DNA of 39,017 nucleotides from an uncultured Flavobacteriales bacterium (GTDB taxonomy: Bacteria > Bacteroidota > Bacteroidia > CAIKAF01), in NCBI GenBank assembly GCA_903837495.1, contig CAILUT010000028.1:1-39017 (forward strand), written 5' to 3'. Under the pieces are notes generated by a model. It did no database searches and was not told the origin of the DNA. It saw only the letters and a program-made list of their open reading frames with translations. Below are positions 30,554 to 39,017 of the stretch, piece after piece. The position numbers were made by a program, and so were the translations under genes. How positions within the stretch are numbered: position 1 is the first letter of the stretch; every line of letters begins with the position of its first letter.

Positions 30554-31603
30554 TTAAATAATCAACATGGCATCGCCATAACTCAAAAATCGGTATTTCT
30601 CTTTTATGGCTTCTCGATAGGCCTCGTGCATCAAATCCAAACCGGCGAAGGCACACACCATCATAAATAAGGTAGATTCAGACCGGTGGAAATTGGTGAG
30701 CATTGAATTGGCTACACTAAAATCGTAGGGAGGAAAAATAAACTTATTTGTCCAACCTTCATAGCTTTTTAGCAATCCATCGGTCGAAACTGAACTTTCT
30801 ACAGCACGCATCACACTGGTATCTACGGCACAAACCCGCTTTTTAGCCAGCCGAGATTGATTCACGACTTCTACGGCCGATTGAGGAATAACGCACTCCT
30901 CCGAATCCATTTTATGCTTGGTCAAATCTTCTACCTCAACCTGCCGAAACGCTCCCAAACCCAAGTGAAGGGTTAGGTAAGCAAAATTCACCCCGCTGAT
31001 TTCAAGGCGTTTCATCAATTGCTTCGATAAATGCAAACCGCCGGTAGGTGCCGCAACCGCCCCTACTTTACTGGCATATATGGTTTGATACCGCTCACGG
31101 TCTTCGGGTTCTACCGGACGATTGATGTATTTAGGCAAGGGCGTTTCACCCAAATCCAATAGCATCAGTCGAAACTCCTCAGAAGTCCCATCAAATAAAA
31201 ACCGCAAGGTGCGACCGCGCGATGTGGTGTTGTCTATCACCTCGGCAACCAACGAATCGTCTGCACCGAAATACAACTTATTGCCAATCCGAATTTTTCG
31301 GGCTGGATCTACCAATACATCCCATAATTTGCTCTCAGGATCTAATTCACGCAGCAAAAACACCTCAATCTGAGCCCCGGTTTTCTCTTTATTGCCATAC
31401 AAACGCGAGGGAAATACCGCCGTATCGTTCAATATCATGCAATCGCCCTCGGTAAAATACTCGGTCAAATCACGAACCGTTTTGTGCTCTATGCTTCCGG
31501 TTTGCCGGTTTACCACCAACATTCGGGCTTCATCTCGGTTGGGAGCTGGATATTGAGCAAAAAGTTCTTCGGGCTCTTTGTACCGGAACTGCGATAATTT
31601 CAT
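30554..31603 (-). CDS. queA: S-adenosylmethionine:tRNA ribosyltransferase-isomerase
   Basis: The 349-residue enzyme adds the ribosyl part of SAM to 7-aminomethyl-7-deazaguanine at tRNA position 34, making epoxyqueuosine. Family motifs are [19 protein letters not shown] at the start, [51 protein letters not shown], and [20 protein letters not shown]. Length is typical. It is the first gene of a minus-strand group with the dehydrogenase and lipoprotein, from a -7 box at 31639-31646. Confidence 0.96.
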   Translation of the reverse strand: MKLSQFRYKEPEELFAQYPAPNRDEARMLVVNRQTGSIEHKTVRDLTEYFTEGDCMILNDTAVFPSRLYGNKEKTGAQIEVFLLRELDPESKLWDVLVDPARKIRIGNKLYFGADDSLVAEVIDNTTSRGRTLRFLFDGTSEEFRLMLLDLGETPLPKYINRPVEPEDRERYQTIYASKVGAVAAPTGGLHLSKQLMKRLEISGVNFAYLTLHLGLGAFRQVEVEDLTKHKMDSEECVIPQSAVEVVNQSRLAKKRVCAVDTSVMRAVESSVSTDGLLKSYEGWTNKFIFPPYDFSVANSMLTNFHRSESTLFMMVCAFAGLDLMHEAYREAIKEKYRFLSYGDAMLII

Positions 31604-31638
31604 GTACCTTTCTTAAGTAGTTAACACATTTCAAGGTG

Positions 31639-31667
31639 CAAAATTAGTAAAAGGTAAGCCAATGCAA
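31639..31667 (-). promoter_or_regulatory. Promoter for queA: TTG (31667-31665) and TAATTTTG (31646-31639)
   Basis: The -7 box exactly matches TAnnTTTG and the TTG is 18 bp upstream. It lies 35 bp before the queA start codon. Confidence 0.6.
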
Positions 31668-31699
31668 TGTATACTTTAAGGTATTTGTGTTGATTTACG

Positions 31700-31707
31700 T
31701 ATTTTTG
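31700..31707 (+). promoter_or_regulatory. -7 box TATTTTTG for the Kunitz-like gene
   Basis: The box exactly matches TAnnTTTG, 35 bp before the ATG at 31743. The -33 partner is unclear. Confidence 0.5.
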
Positions 31708-31742
31708 ATTGCAGTCCCTTAGTAAACCTCAATAATCGCAAG

Positions 31743-32015
31743 ATGGTTCAACCAACTCCCCGCTTCTTTGCCGCTTTTCTTATGGCTGGATTTTTATTCG
31801 CTTTGTTTTTTACCCAGGGCTGCTCAGACAAATGCCCCGAATATCAAGAAGTCTGCACAGATACTCCCCCCATCGACGAGCTGTGCCAAGCCTATTTTCA
31901 GCGTTGGTTTTTTGATGCTTCTACCAACCAATGCCAGCAAATTGGGTACAGCGGTTGTGGGCAATATGGCTTTGCCACCCAAGCCGAATGCCAGGCTTGC
32001 CAGTGCTCAGAATAG
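31743..32015 (+). CDS. Small secreted Kunitz/BPTI-like protein
   Basis: The 90-residue product has a hydrophobic N-terminus (about 8-24) followed by GC at about 26-27, a possible though weak lipobox. The remainder is Cys-rich and fits the Kunitz inhibitor pattern: the second to third Cys are 15 apart and third to fourth 7 apart (C-x15-C-x7-C), exactly as in BPTI, with RWFFDASTNQC and GYSGC aligning to the canonical RYFYDxxxxxC and YGGC. The spacing of the last Cys (QAECQACQC) is irregular. A protease inhibitor role is inference, since the P1 loop cannot be identified with certainty. Confidence 0.75.
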   Translation: MVQPTPRFFAAFLMAGFLFALFFTQGCSDKCPEYQEVCTDTPPIDELCQAYFQRWFFDASTNQCQQIGYSGCGQYGFATQAECQACQCSE

Positions 32016-32045
32016 CTTAATCACCCATGTTGCGTGTATTAATCC

Positions 32046-32053
32046 TACCTTTG
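32046..32053 (+). promoter_or_regulatory. -7 box TACCTTTG for rluB
   Basis: The box exactly matches TAnnTTTG, 14 bp before the start codon. The Kunitz-like gene ends 30 bp upstream, so rluB likely has its own promoter. Confidence 0.5.
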
Positions 32054-32067
32054 CTGAAAATTAACCG

Positions 32068-33984
32068 ATGGAATCGAGAAAAGAGCCGGGCAGAAACCGG
32101 ATACCTGGGGGCAGAAAACCTGCTTCCCCCTCTGATGCAAGCCGCCCGGCTCGCAGCAAAAACGATGGATTTTCCCCAAACCCAGACCGTGCCTATGTTC
32201 GGCGCAAAACCGAAGGCACGGAAGGCGAACGCCCTGCACGGCCCAATAAAATGGTGAGCAGAGATTACAGTCCTAGGCCCGATAGGGATTCCGATTCAAG
32301 CCGAGAACGCCCAAACCGCAGCGGAAATTCATTTTCCCGAGGTCCAAAACCTGGTTTTAATCGTTCCGACGACCGACCCAGACGTTCTTTTTCCGACGGA
32401 GAACGACGCTCCCCCGCAGGAAGGCCCTCCCGACCTTACTCCGCTACCGATGGCGATAACCGCAGCGATAGACCTTCCCGCTTTAATAAACCTGGGGAAG
32501 ACAGGGCCGGAAGCAACCGCCCATTCCCCTCACGCAGCTCCGACGACCGTCCCTTCCGACCCAAACCCGGTTTTAAAAAACCCTTTGGCTCAGGGGATTC
32601 CGACGACCGTCCCTTCCGACCCAAACCTGGTTTTAAAAAACCCTTTGGATCACGGGATTCCGACGACCGTCCCTTCCGACCCAAACCCGGTTTTAAAAAA
32701 CCCTTTGGCTCAGGGGCTTCCGACGACCGCCCCTTCCGGCCCAAACCCGGTTTTAATAAACCCTTTGGCTCAGGGGATTCTGCCGACCGTCCTTTCCGGC
32801 CCAAACCCGGTTTTAAAAAACCTTTCGGGGAACGGGATTCCGAAGACCGCGGCGATCGACCTAGACCTTATCCAAAACGAGAAGGTTCTGATTCCTACAA
32901 CGGGGACCGACCTAGGCCCTACGGCAATCGAGAAAGACCATCTTCCGACCGTCCCGACCGGCCTTCCTTTTCAAAAAAACCCTATGGTTCGAGGAATACC
33001 GAAGACGGGGAAAAACGAAACAGTCGATTTTCTAAGGACGCCGATGGGCGTCCAGCACGCACAACCTATGCATCTTCCCAGCCAAGGCCGTCCAACAATA
33101 CGGAGGAAGGAACCGGCGAAGAGAAATCAAAACGAATCTACACCCGGCAAAGCGCAGAAGACGGCGAAAGCCGCCCAGAACGAAGCCTAAGGGCTGATTT
33201 CAAAACAAGCAGACCTGGAAAAACCTTTGGCCACAACCGCAAACCCCGACCCGCCGAAGGCGAAGAGTTAGGCCCCAAAGGAATACGCCTGAACAAGTAC
33301 CTGGCCAATGCCGGACTTTGCAGCCGCAGAGAAGCCGACCAGTTTATTGAAACCGGAGTGGTTGAGGTGAACGGGGAAATCATTACCGCCTTGGGACACA
33401 AAATTCAGCACGAAGACGTGGTTCTTTTCGGAGGCAAGCGCGTGAACGGCGATAGGCCAACCTATGTTTTGCTCAATAAACCCAAGGACTATATTACCAC
33501 CACCCGCGACCCCGAACAGCGAAAAACCGTTATGGAACTGGTTGGAAGTCTAACCCGAAGCCGGGTCTTCCCTGTAGGCCGCTTGGACCGAAATACCACC
33601 GGAGTTTTAATGCTGACAAACGATGGCGACCTTTCAGAAAGGCTGCTGCATCCCTCTCGGAAAATTACAAAGGTGTACCAAGTAGAAGTGGATAAACGCT
33701 TTAAAATTAAAGACCTGAAAGCCCTTAAAACCGGCATTGAACTAGAAGATGGTATAATTAAAGTTGACGATGTTAGCTTGGTCGAAGGAGGAACACCCAT
33801 GCAAATCGGCATCCAAATTCACTCTGGCCGCAACCGCATTGTACGCCGCATGATCGAACACCTAGGCTATGAAATTATTAAGCTAGATCGAGTCATGTTC
33901 GCCGGTTTAACCAAAAAAGGACTTAAACGCGGGCAGGCACGCCTCTTGACCGAAGAAGAAGTAATCATGCTTCGACGTCAATAA
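32068..33984 (+). CDS. rluB: rRNA large-subunit pseudouridine synthase B with a long Arg-rich repeat head
   Basis: The 638-residue protein has an extremely basic, disordered N-terminal 400 residues (rich in Arg, Pro, Ser, Asp) with five 20-residue repeats around 158-257 of the form DDRPFRPKPGFKKPFGSGDS. An S4 RNA-binding domain (GIRLNKYLANAGLCSRREAD, about 406-425) and the RluB/RsuA catalytic domain follow, with catalytic Asp in VGRLDRNTTGVLMLTNDGDL (about 507-526), and the end HSGRNRIVRRMIEHLGYEI. It forms pseudouridine in 23S rRNA. The head resembles RGG-like RNA-binding tails; it may aid rRNA binding or condensation (inference). Confidence 0.93.
   Translation: MESRKEPGRNRIPGGRKPASPSDASRPARSKNDGFSPNPDRAYVRRKTEGTEGERPARPNKMVSRDYSPRPDRDSDSSRERPNRSGNSFSRGPKPGFNRSDDRPRRSFSDGERRSPAGRPSRPYSATDGDNRSDRPSRFNKPGEDRAGSNRPFPSRSSDDRPFRPKPGFKKPFGSGDSDDRPFRPKPGFKKPFGSRDSDDRPFRPKPGFKKPFGSGASDDRPFRPKPGFNKPFGSGDSADRPFRPKPGFKKPFGERDSEDRGDRPRPYPKREGSDSYNGDRPRPYGNRERPSSDRPDRPSFSKKPYGSRNTEDGEKRNSRFSKDADGRPARTTYASSQPRPSNNTEEGTGEEKSKRIYTRQSAEDGESRPERSLRADFKTSRPGKTFGHNRKPRPAEGEELGPKGIRLNKYLANAGLCSRREADQFIETGVVEVNGEIITALGHKIQHEDVVLFGGKRVNGDRPTYVLLNKPKDYITTTRDPEQRKTVMELVGSLTRSRVFPVGRLDRNTTGVLMLTNDGDLSERLLHPSRKITKVYQVEVDKRFKIKDLKALKTGIELEDGIIKVDDVSLVEGGTPMQIGIQIHSGRNRIVRRMIEHLGYEIIKLDRVMFAGLTKKGLKRGQARLLTEEEVIMLRRQ
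32541..32840 (+). repeat. 60-bp tandem repeat (5 units) inside rluB
   Basis: Five units with exact 60-bp period, each coding 20 residues (DDRPFRPKPGF and KKPFGS conserved). Units 1-3 are almost identical; units 4-5 carry a few changes (NKPF, ADRPF). The repeat is in frame, so copy number changes by slippage or recombination would keep the enzyme intact. Confidence 0.9.
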
Positions 33985-33993
33985 CCCAATGCT

Positions 33994-35544
33994 ATGGTAC
34001 TGCTGGGAAGTCTCATAAAAAGAGGTTTACGCCTTCGAAAAACCATAAACAAAGTACGAAAAGGACGCTCAGCCATTCAGTGGCAACGCGAAACATTGGT
34101 GAAGCTGCTCAAAAAAGCAAAATCCACCCAATTTGGGCATGCCTACGACTTTGATGGCATCTTGAAATTGGATTCCCCTATGGTTGGCTTTCAACAAAGT
34201 ATTCCCATTTTTGATTACACCCGCATGCACAAAGATTGGTGGAGCAAAAGTTTGGCGGGTGAACATGACGTATCCTGGCCGGGTAGCATAAAATACTATG
34301 CCCTTAGTTCTGGAACCAGCGGGGCCGCCTCCAAATACATCCCCGTAACCAGCAGCATGATTAAATCCATGCGCCGAACCTCCATTCGGCAACTCCTTAC
34401 CCTGGTCAACTACGATTTACCTGAAGACCTTTTCGGAAAAGGGGTTTTGGTGCTGGGAGGCTCCAGCGACCTTGAAAAGGTTGGAAATTACTTCATGGGC
34501 GACCTGAGCGGAATCAATCAGGCAAATATGCCTTTTTACTCCACTCCTTTCTACAAACCAGGCAAAGCCATTGCCCGCCAAAAAGACTGGAACCTGAAAA
34601 TAGATGAAATCGTAAAAAAAGCCCCTTCTTGGGACATTGGCATGATTACCGGCGTTCCGGCTTGGAATCAAATCGTATTGGAACGCATCATTCAAACCTA
34701 CCGCCTCAATACCATTCACGACATCTGGCCCAATTTGTCGGTGTTTATTTACGGCGGTGTGGCCTTTGAACCCTATCGAAGCGCCTTCGATCGCCTGCTC
34801 GGAAAACCCATCCATTGCCTGGAAACCTACCTAGCCAGCGAAGGGTTTTTGGCCTATCAAAGCAGAAAAGAGGTGAAAGGCATGGAACTGGTACTAAACA
34901 ATGGGATTTTTATGGAGTTTATCCCCTTCAACTCCTTAAATTTTAACGAAATAGGGGAACTCCGCCCCGAAGCACAAATCCCCTTGCTCATCGATGAAGT
35001 ACGCGAAAACGAAGAATACGCCATTCTAATTTCAACCAACGCCGGCGCTTGGCGATATCTGATTGGCGACACCATAAAATTCAGCTCGGTTGTACACCGC
35101 GAAATCATCATTACCGGCCGCACCAAACATTTTTTAAGCCTCTGCGGTGAACACCTTTCTGTGGACAACATGAGCCGAGCCGTTGAATTGCTCGCCGAAC
35201 AACGGGCTGCCTCCTTCTTAGAATTCACCGTTGCACCCATGCCCTCTGGGCACTTCTTCGGACACCACTGGTACATCGGTTGCTCCGATTCCATTCCATT
35301 GGACTCCGAATCCCTCGCCTCTCAATTGGATTCCATTCTGTGCATGCTCAACGACGACTATAAAGTAGAACGCCAACATGCACTAAAAGAAGTTCAAGTA
35401 ACCCTGTTGCCGGTAGCCTGGTTTTACGAATGGCTTGAAATTAGAGGCAAAATAGGAGCCCAAAGCAAATTCCCTCGGGTTTTAAGGGGCGAACTGCTCA
35501 AAACCTGGGGCGAATTCATTTTACACAAGCAACGGCTAGGATAA
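33994..35544 (+). CDS. GH3-family acyl-acid-amido synthetase-like protein
   Basis: The 516-residue protein belongs to the GH3 family of ANL adenylating enzymes. The ATP motif YYALSSGTSGAASKYIPVT lies at about residues 101-119. Other family features are IGMITGVPAWNQIVLERI, YGGVAFEPYRSAF, ETYLASEGFLAYQ and the motif YLIGDTIKF before GRTKHFLSLCGEHLS. Plant GH3 enzymes conjugate amino acids to acyl acids such as auxin; the bacterial substrate is unknown. It starts 9 bp after rluB and is likely cotranscribed. Confidence 0.9.
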   Translation: MVLLGSLIKRGLRLRKTINKVRKGRSAIQWQRETLVKLLKKAKSTQFGHAYDFDGILKLDSPMVGFQQSIPIFDYTRMHKDWWSKSLAGEHDVSWPGSIKYYALSSGTSGAASKYIPVTSSMIKSMRRTSIRQLLTLVNYDLPEDLFGKGVLVLGGSSDLEKVGNYFMGDLSGINQANMPFYSTPFYKPGKAIARQKDWNLKIDEIVKKAPSWDIGMITGVPAWNQIVLERIIQTYRLNTIHDIWPNLSVFIYGGVAFEPYRSAFDRLLGKPIHCLETYLASEGFLAYQSRKEVKGMELVLNNGIFMEFIPFNSLNFNEIGELRPEAQIPLLIDEVRENEEYAILISTNAGAWRYLIGDTIKFSSVVHREIIITGRTKHFLSLCGEHLSVDNMSRAVELLAEQRAASFLEFTVAPMPSGHFFGHHWYIGCSDSIPLDSESLASQLDSILCMLNDDYKVERQHALKEVQVTLLPVAWFYEWLEIRGKIGAQSKFPRVLRGELLKTWGEFILHKQRLG

Positions 35545-35566
35545 TCCATTTTGCTTTTCTTTGTGC

Positions 35567-36211
35567 ATGCCTGATTTCATTCTTTCTGGTTTCTTGATGG
35601 GTTTGCTCCTAAGCATTGCAGCCGGCCCAACCATGTTGGCCTTGATCCAAAGCTCCATCGCCGAAGGCGCAAAGCGTACCCTGTTCATGGAATTGGGCGT
35701 CCTAATTAGCGATGCCTTTTTAATCGGACTTACCTATTTTGGCTTAGGTCAGTTTTTGTCCGTTAGCCCCAAACTAGAACCCCTGTATTTAATCTTGGGC
35801 GGAGCCTTGCTCATTGGTATGGGTGCCTATAAATTGAAAATTCGGCACAGCCAACTTAGGCAAGCACACCGATGGATGGATGGCCAAAAAAGCCCTCCCC
35901 TAACCCTTCTTTGGAAAGGTTTTTTTTACAACTCCATCAACCCCTCGGTGTTGTTGTTCTGGATTGGCAGCGTTACTCTAATTACTGCCCAATTTGAACA
36001 AAATTCCATGAAAATTGCAGGACATTTTTTAACCACCCTGTCGGTAATGATTGGGACCGATATCCTGAAAATTTATGGCAGCAGCCGCCTGCGAACCCTG
36101 ATGACCCCCCGCCGCCTTATTCGCCTCTCCCAGTTCATGGGTTGGGCCTTGATGCTGTTTGGCGTTTTTATGCTCGTTCAGGCGGGCATTCGATTATACC
36201 AAACCACCTAA
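35567..36211 (+). CDS. LysE/RhtB-family transporter
   Basis: The protein has 214 residues from the ATG at 35567; the in-frame TTG at 35561 would add two. Hydrophobic segments lie at about 5-25, 40-65, 68-88, 112-135, 145-165 and 185-212. The start (GFLMGLLLSIAAGPTMLALIQSSIAEGAKRTL) matches the LysE exporter signature with its conserved GP. These inner-membrane proteins export amino acids or related metabolites. It follows the GH3 gene by 22 bp. Confidence 0.86.
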   Translation: MPDFILSGFLMGLLLSIAAGPTMLALIQSSIAEGAKRTLFMELGVLISDAFLIGLTYFGLGQFLSVSPKLEPLYLILGGALLIGMGAYKLKIRHSQLRQAHRWMDGQKSPPLTLLWKGFFYNSINPSVLLFWIGSVTLITAQFEQNSMKIAGHFLTTLSVMIGTDILKIYGSSRLRTLMTPRRLIRLSQFMGWALMLFGVFMLVQAGIRLYQTT

Positions 36212-36241
36212 GTCCCCGTTTGTTTAGGAACCATCTTCTCA

Positions 36242-38758
36242 ATGATACCCCAACCAACCCCTGCCCTACCAAAAAAGAAAAGACGCTGGCTTATTTGGTT
36301 GGCGTTGATTCTTTTTATGGTTTTCGTTTTGCCGGTGGTTTTAACCTATCTGTTCAAAGACGCTTTGATTTCGGCTGTTCTTGAATCTATGAACCGCCGG
36401 CTAAACACCAAAGTACAGGTCGAAAAAGTCGATTTAACCTTTTGGTCCACCTTTCCCTATGTATCGGTCGAATTGCAGGAGGTGCGCGTATTGGAGGCCG
36501 GAACCCTAGCCCGCCCCGATTCTCTGCTCCTGCATTGCCAATCTCTTTACCTTCAAGTTAAACCCCTAGACCTGTTTCAAGAAAATCCCGTGGTTCGACG
36601 CATTTCAGTAAACCACGGCAAACTTAACCTCCGATTCGACCCCAACCGAGGCAATAATTTTAGCATTCTAAAAGAAGACAGCGTCCAAGCCGATTCCAAA
36701 TCGACCTTCGAAATCGAACAATTGCGCCTAAACCACATGCAGATTTCCTACAGCAACGGAACCTCCAATCCCCTGCAGTTAAACTTGATTGCGGCCCTAT
36801 TCAAAGGTGCATTTTCACAAAACAACTACGAACTCGAAACAGAACTCACCGGCAACCTTCCCTATTTCAGCGATTTGGAACTGGAATTGAAAACACGGGT
36901 CAACATCAACCAACAAAAACAAGAACACCTCATTGATCGCTTAACGCTTCGCTTCGGCGAAATGTCCCTGGCCGGTAAAGGTCAACTGAACACTGGAGAG
37001 GTACCCGAAATCGATGTGGAATTTCAAGGAAGCAACCTTGACCTGTCTGAATTAAACCGAATTTTAGTGAAAGCCACCTCAAACCCGGTATGGAACGAAT
37101 ACGCCGGGCAAGGACAGGTCAGCCTAAACGGCCGCTATGCCGGCAAATGGCTTAAAAAGAAACAACCCGAACTAAACCTGAATCTAGAACTAAAAAACGG
37201 TCAATGGGAATACGCCCCCTCTTCAACCGTTCTGCAAAACATCAACCTGAAAGGTTCCGCTCAACTGAATTCCAAAAACCAATGGACCATTCATGTGCCT
37301 GAATTCTCGGCCAACATTCAAGGACAAGCCATTCAAGGCGGCATGCGCTACAGTGAGCCGGAACAAGGAGCCCTAGAACTTCAGCTGCAAGGGGAACTAG
37401 ACCTGCAAACCTGGAAACCCTTTATCAATCCGGACCCCGAACTCCAACTCAAAGGCAAAGCCAACCTACAAATCAACTACAAAGGAAAATCGGGCGAATG
37501 GAAAAGCGCCGCCAGCGTAGAACAAAGTTCCGGCCGCATTGGCCTACGCGAAGTCGAAATTACCCACAGCGGATGGATTCACCCCATATCAAACCTTTCG
37601 GCCAACATTGAAATTGACCAGTCTGGCATCCGTAGCCCTGAACTGCAGGCCCAGTGGGGCGAAAGTCGGGTAACAGGAAACCTAACCTGGGTTGGCGGCC
37701 TGCAATACGCGTTGGGGCTTGACAGCAGCCTGCAATTTACCGGAGACCTGCACATCGGATTCCTAAACCCCGAAACCTGGCTTGGAAACAGCAGCGGCAA
37801 TTCCTCCGCTGAACCCTTTACCTGGCCGCAAAACTGGAACCACAACCTGAACCTGCGCATCGATACTCTACACTACAAAACCTTCCGAGCCAACAACCTA
37901 AAAGCCAACCTAAGCTTACAAGCCTCAAATCTGTACCTGCGCGGCATTCAATTCAACGCCCTGAACGGTGAATGCCTGGGCCAAGGACATTGGCTCAACA
38001 CCAACGGAACCCAGCAGATTTCTGCCTCCTTTTCCTTGGGCAACGTGAATGTGCAAGAACTTTTCAGGCAGTTCAACAACTTTGGACAATCCAGCCTGAT
38101 TTATCAAAACGTGGAAGGCAGCTTGTTTGCCGATGTTTCAGTAAAAAGCAACCTAAAAAACGACCTAACCCTTGACCTGCCAAGCCTGTTGGTGCAAACC
38201 AGCCTAAACCTGGAAAAAGGCCGATTAAAGAACTTTGAGCCCCTAAAACCCTTGGCCGCCTTTATCGACATGAACGAGCTCAACGACATTCGGTTTGCTA
38301 CGCTGAGCAATCAAATTGAAATTCGCAACGAAACCATTTACATTCCCGAAATGAGCATCCGCTCCAACGCATTGGACCTAAACCTATCGGGAACCCATGG
38401 ATTCGACCAAACCATTGATTACCGATTTAACCTGTTGATGCGCGATTTGCTGGCCAATAAATTCAAAATCTTTAAATCGCGCCGGCAAGACGATTACGGC
38501 GACATTCAAGAAACCGAAAGCACCGCACGCATTTACCTGAAAATGACCGGCTCCATGGACCAGGCCAAAATCAGCTACGACATGAAAAACACCTTCCAGA
38601 AAATGGGGATTGACATGAAAAAGGAAGGCCAAACCCTAAAAGAACTGCTCAAAGAAGATTTCGGCTCCCAAAAACCCGGCGAAAAACCCCAGGAAGGCCC
38701 CGGTAAACAACCCAATGCCAATCAGGTCGATAAATCCTCCGATTTTGAATTTGAATAA
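36242..38758 (+). CDS. AsmA-like envelope protein
   Basis: The 838-residue protein has a short cytoplasmic KKKRR segment, one transmembrane helix (about 16-38) and a long periplasmic beta-rich chain. The beginning (LNTKVQVEKVDLTFWSTFPYVSVELQEVRV) is the typical AsmA N-terminal domain of the bridge-like lipid transport superfamily (with TamB, YhdP). The C-terminal AsmA-2-like part (LSNQIEIRNETIYIPEMSIRS, NLSGTHGFDQTIDYRFNLLM) and a Gly/Pro/Lys-rich tail follow. The family is thought to move lipids between membranes; the role here is inference. It is the last gene of the rluB-GH3-LysE unit. Confidence 0.88.
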   Translation: MIPQPTPALPKKKRRWLIWLALILFMVFVLPVVLTYLFKDALISAVLESMNRRLNTKVQVEKVDLTFWSTFPYVSVELQEVRVLEAGTLARPDSLLLHCQSLYLQVKPLDLFQENPVVRRISVNHGKLNLRFDPNRGNNFSILKEDSVQADSKSTFEIEQLRLNHMQISYSNGTSNPLQLNLIAALFKGAFSQNNYELETELTGNLPYFSDLELELKTRVNINQQKQEHLIDRLTLRFGEMSLAGKGQLNTGEVPEIDVEFQGSNLDLSELNRILVKATSNPVWNEYAGQGQVSLNGRYAGKWLKKKQPELNLNLELKNGQWEYAPSSTVLQNINLKGSAQLNSKNQWTIHVPEFSANIQGQAIQGGMRYSEPEQGALELQLQGELDLQTWKPFINPDPELQLKGKANLQINYKGKSGEWKSAASVEQSSGRIGLREVEITHSGWIHPISNLSANIEIDQSGIRSPELQAQWGESRVTGNLTWVGGLQYALGLDSSLQFTGDLHIGFLNPETWLGNSSGNSSAEPFTWPQNWNHNLNLRIDTLHYKTFRANNLKANLSLQASNLYLRGIQFNALNGECLGQGHWLNTNGTQQISASFSLGNVNVQELFRQFNNFGQSSLIYQNVEGSLFADVSVKSNLKNDLTLDLPSLLVQTSLNLEKGRLKNFEPLKPLAAFIDMNELNDIRFATLSNQIEIRNETIYIPEMSIRSNALDLNLSGTHGFDQTIDYRFNLLMRDLLANKFKIFKSRRQDDYGDIQETESTARIYLKMTGSMDQAKISYDMKNTFQKMGIDMKKEGQTLKELLKEDFGSQKPGEKPQEGPGKQPNANQVDKSSDFEFE

Positions 38759-38769
38759 TAAATCGCAAG

Positions 38770-38887
38770 TAGAGACGCAACATTTTGCGTCTCTGCGATT
38801 TCATAACGATACCGTAGTACAGACGCAACATTTTGCGTCTCTGCGATTTCATAACGATACCGCATAGCCGCAATATTTTGCGTCTCT
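38770..38887 (+). repeat. 48-bp tandem repeat with perfect hairpins
   Basis: About 2.6 copies at 48-bp period. Each includes GAGACGCAAcattTTGCGTCTC (10-bp arms AGAGACGCAA/TTGCGTCTCT in the first, 38771-38794) followed by the spacer GCGATTTCATAACGATACCG. The third copy is partial and its left arm is damaged (GCCGCAATATTTTGCGTCTCT). The GTAGAGACGCAA...TTGCGTCTCTAC type of repeat is widespread in Bacteroidota and cyanobacteria. Placed 11 bp after the AsmA-like gene, it could also stop transcription. Confidence 0.85.
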
Positions 38888-38904
38888 AAATAACGGCCAC
38901 GAGT

Positions 38905-39017
38905 GGCGGCAGGGATTGACGCGGCTACCCCGCAAAGGCCGAAACGGCAGCCGGCCCTTGCGCGGCAGAGCGACGCGAGGAGCTACTGCCGGGCTTGGGC
39001 CGGCCCGTTTTCGGCCT
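38905..39017 (-). repeat. GC-rich structured repeat, element E (cut by window edge)
   Basis: On the minus strand this holds the 3' two-thirds of the A-D family: GTAGCTCCTCGCGTCGC, CCTTTGCGGGGTAGCC and the 3' block GTCAATCCCTGCCGCC (ending at 38905). The 3' closing arm CTGCCGCC is identical to that of element A, so the missing 5' arm is predicted to be GGCGGCAG, roughly 50 bp beyond the window. Confidence 0.7.

Noticed and set aside
32450-33190. Alternative-frame ORF of 246 residues within rluB
   Set aside because: It is an out-of-frame reading of the tandem repeats, open only because the 60-bp unit lacks stops in that frame.

Overview
The window looks like a chromosomal segment of a member of the Bacteroidota, probably a flavobacterial or cytophagal lineage; I cannot place it more finely. 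The evidence is the recurrent -7 box TAnnTTTG just upstream of start codons, the Bacteroidota-type secreted-protein N-terminal module (GVKIS...SAILE...RGVLMPR), a gliding-motility/T9SS-like C-terminus on a giant lamin-tail protein, a DUF3276 PUR-alpha-like gene, an NusB with a long N-terminal extension, and an RluB with a long Arg-rich low-complexity head.

Layout. (i) 1-8066: a tight head-to-tail array of at least eleven paralogous secreted proteins of about 250 residues (the first is cut by the window edge). Each has its own signal peptide, an almost invariant mature N-terminal scaffold of about 125 residues, and a divergent C-terminal DUF1566/Lcl-type (C-type-lectin-like) domain. (ii) 8067-8417: two facing copies of a GC-rich, roughly 150-bp structured repeat. 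(iii) 8418-13529, minus strand: nnr-coaE-yajC-DUF1573, nusB, and a leucine-dehydrogenase-type gene. (iv) 13626-19581, plus strand: ABC exporter, DUF3276 protein, dnaE. (v) 19571-21267: SRPBCC-like gene and pyrE (minus), with a NUDIX hydrolase (plus) whose start codon overlaps that of pyrE. (vi) 21401-22199: tRNA-Ser(UGA), a palindromic terminator region with a duplicated tRNA 3' end, and a broken HNH-like gene. (vii) 22264-27396, minus: two large secreted proteins (Gly-rich ALK/LTK-like and triple lamin-tail). (viii) 27734-31603: asd, then queA, a glutaryl-CoA-dehydrogenase-type enzyme and a lipoprotein. (ix) 31743-38758, plus: Kunitz-like small protein, rluB, GH3-family enzyme, LysE-type exporter, AsmA-like protein. 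(x) 38770-39017: 48-bp hairpin tandem repeats and a further GC-rich element running off the edge.

The most interesting content is twofold. First, the array looks like a repertoire system: a homogenised scaffold, probably kept so by gene conversion, carries diversified tips and also diversified signal peptides. The patchwork of shared tracts between non-adjacent copies shows recombination. The same N-terminal module heads the Gly-rich protein at 22264-23781. Second, the GC-rich repeat occurs five times, begins with a T-run plus GGGCG or GGGGCGC at or near stop codons, has a consistent length of about 146-152 bp, and keeps a closing helix and a second helix by compensatory changes. It therefore behaves as a folded RNA or DNA element that I do not recognise. 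Most remaining genes are housekeeping: DNA replication, tRNA modification, CoA and pyrimidine synthesis, amino-acid metabolism.
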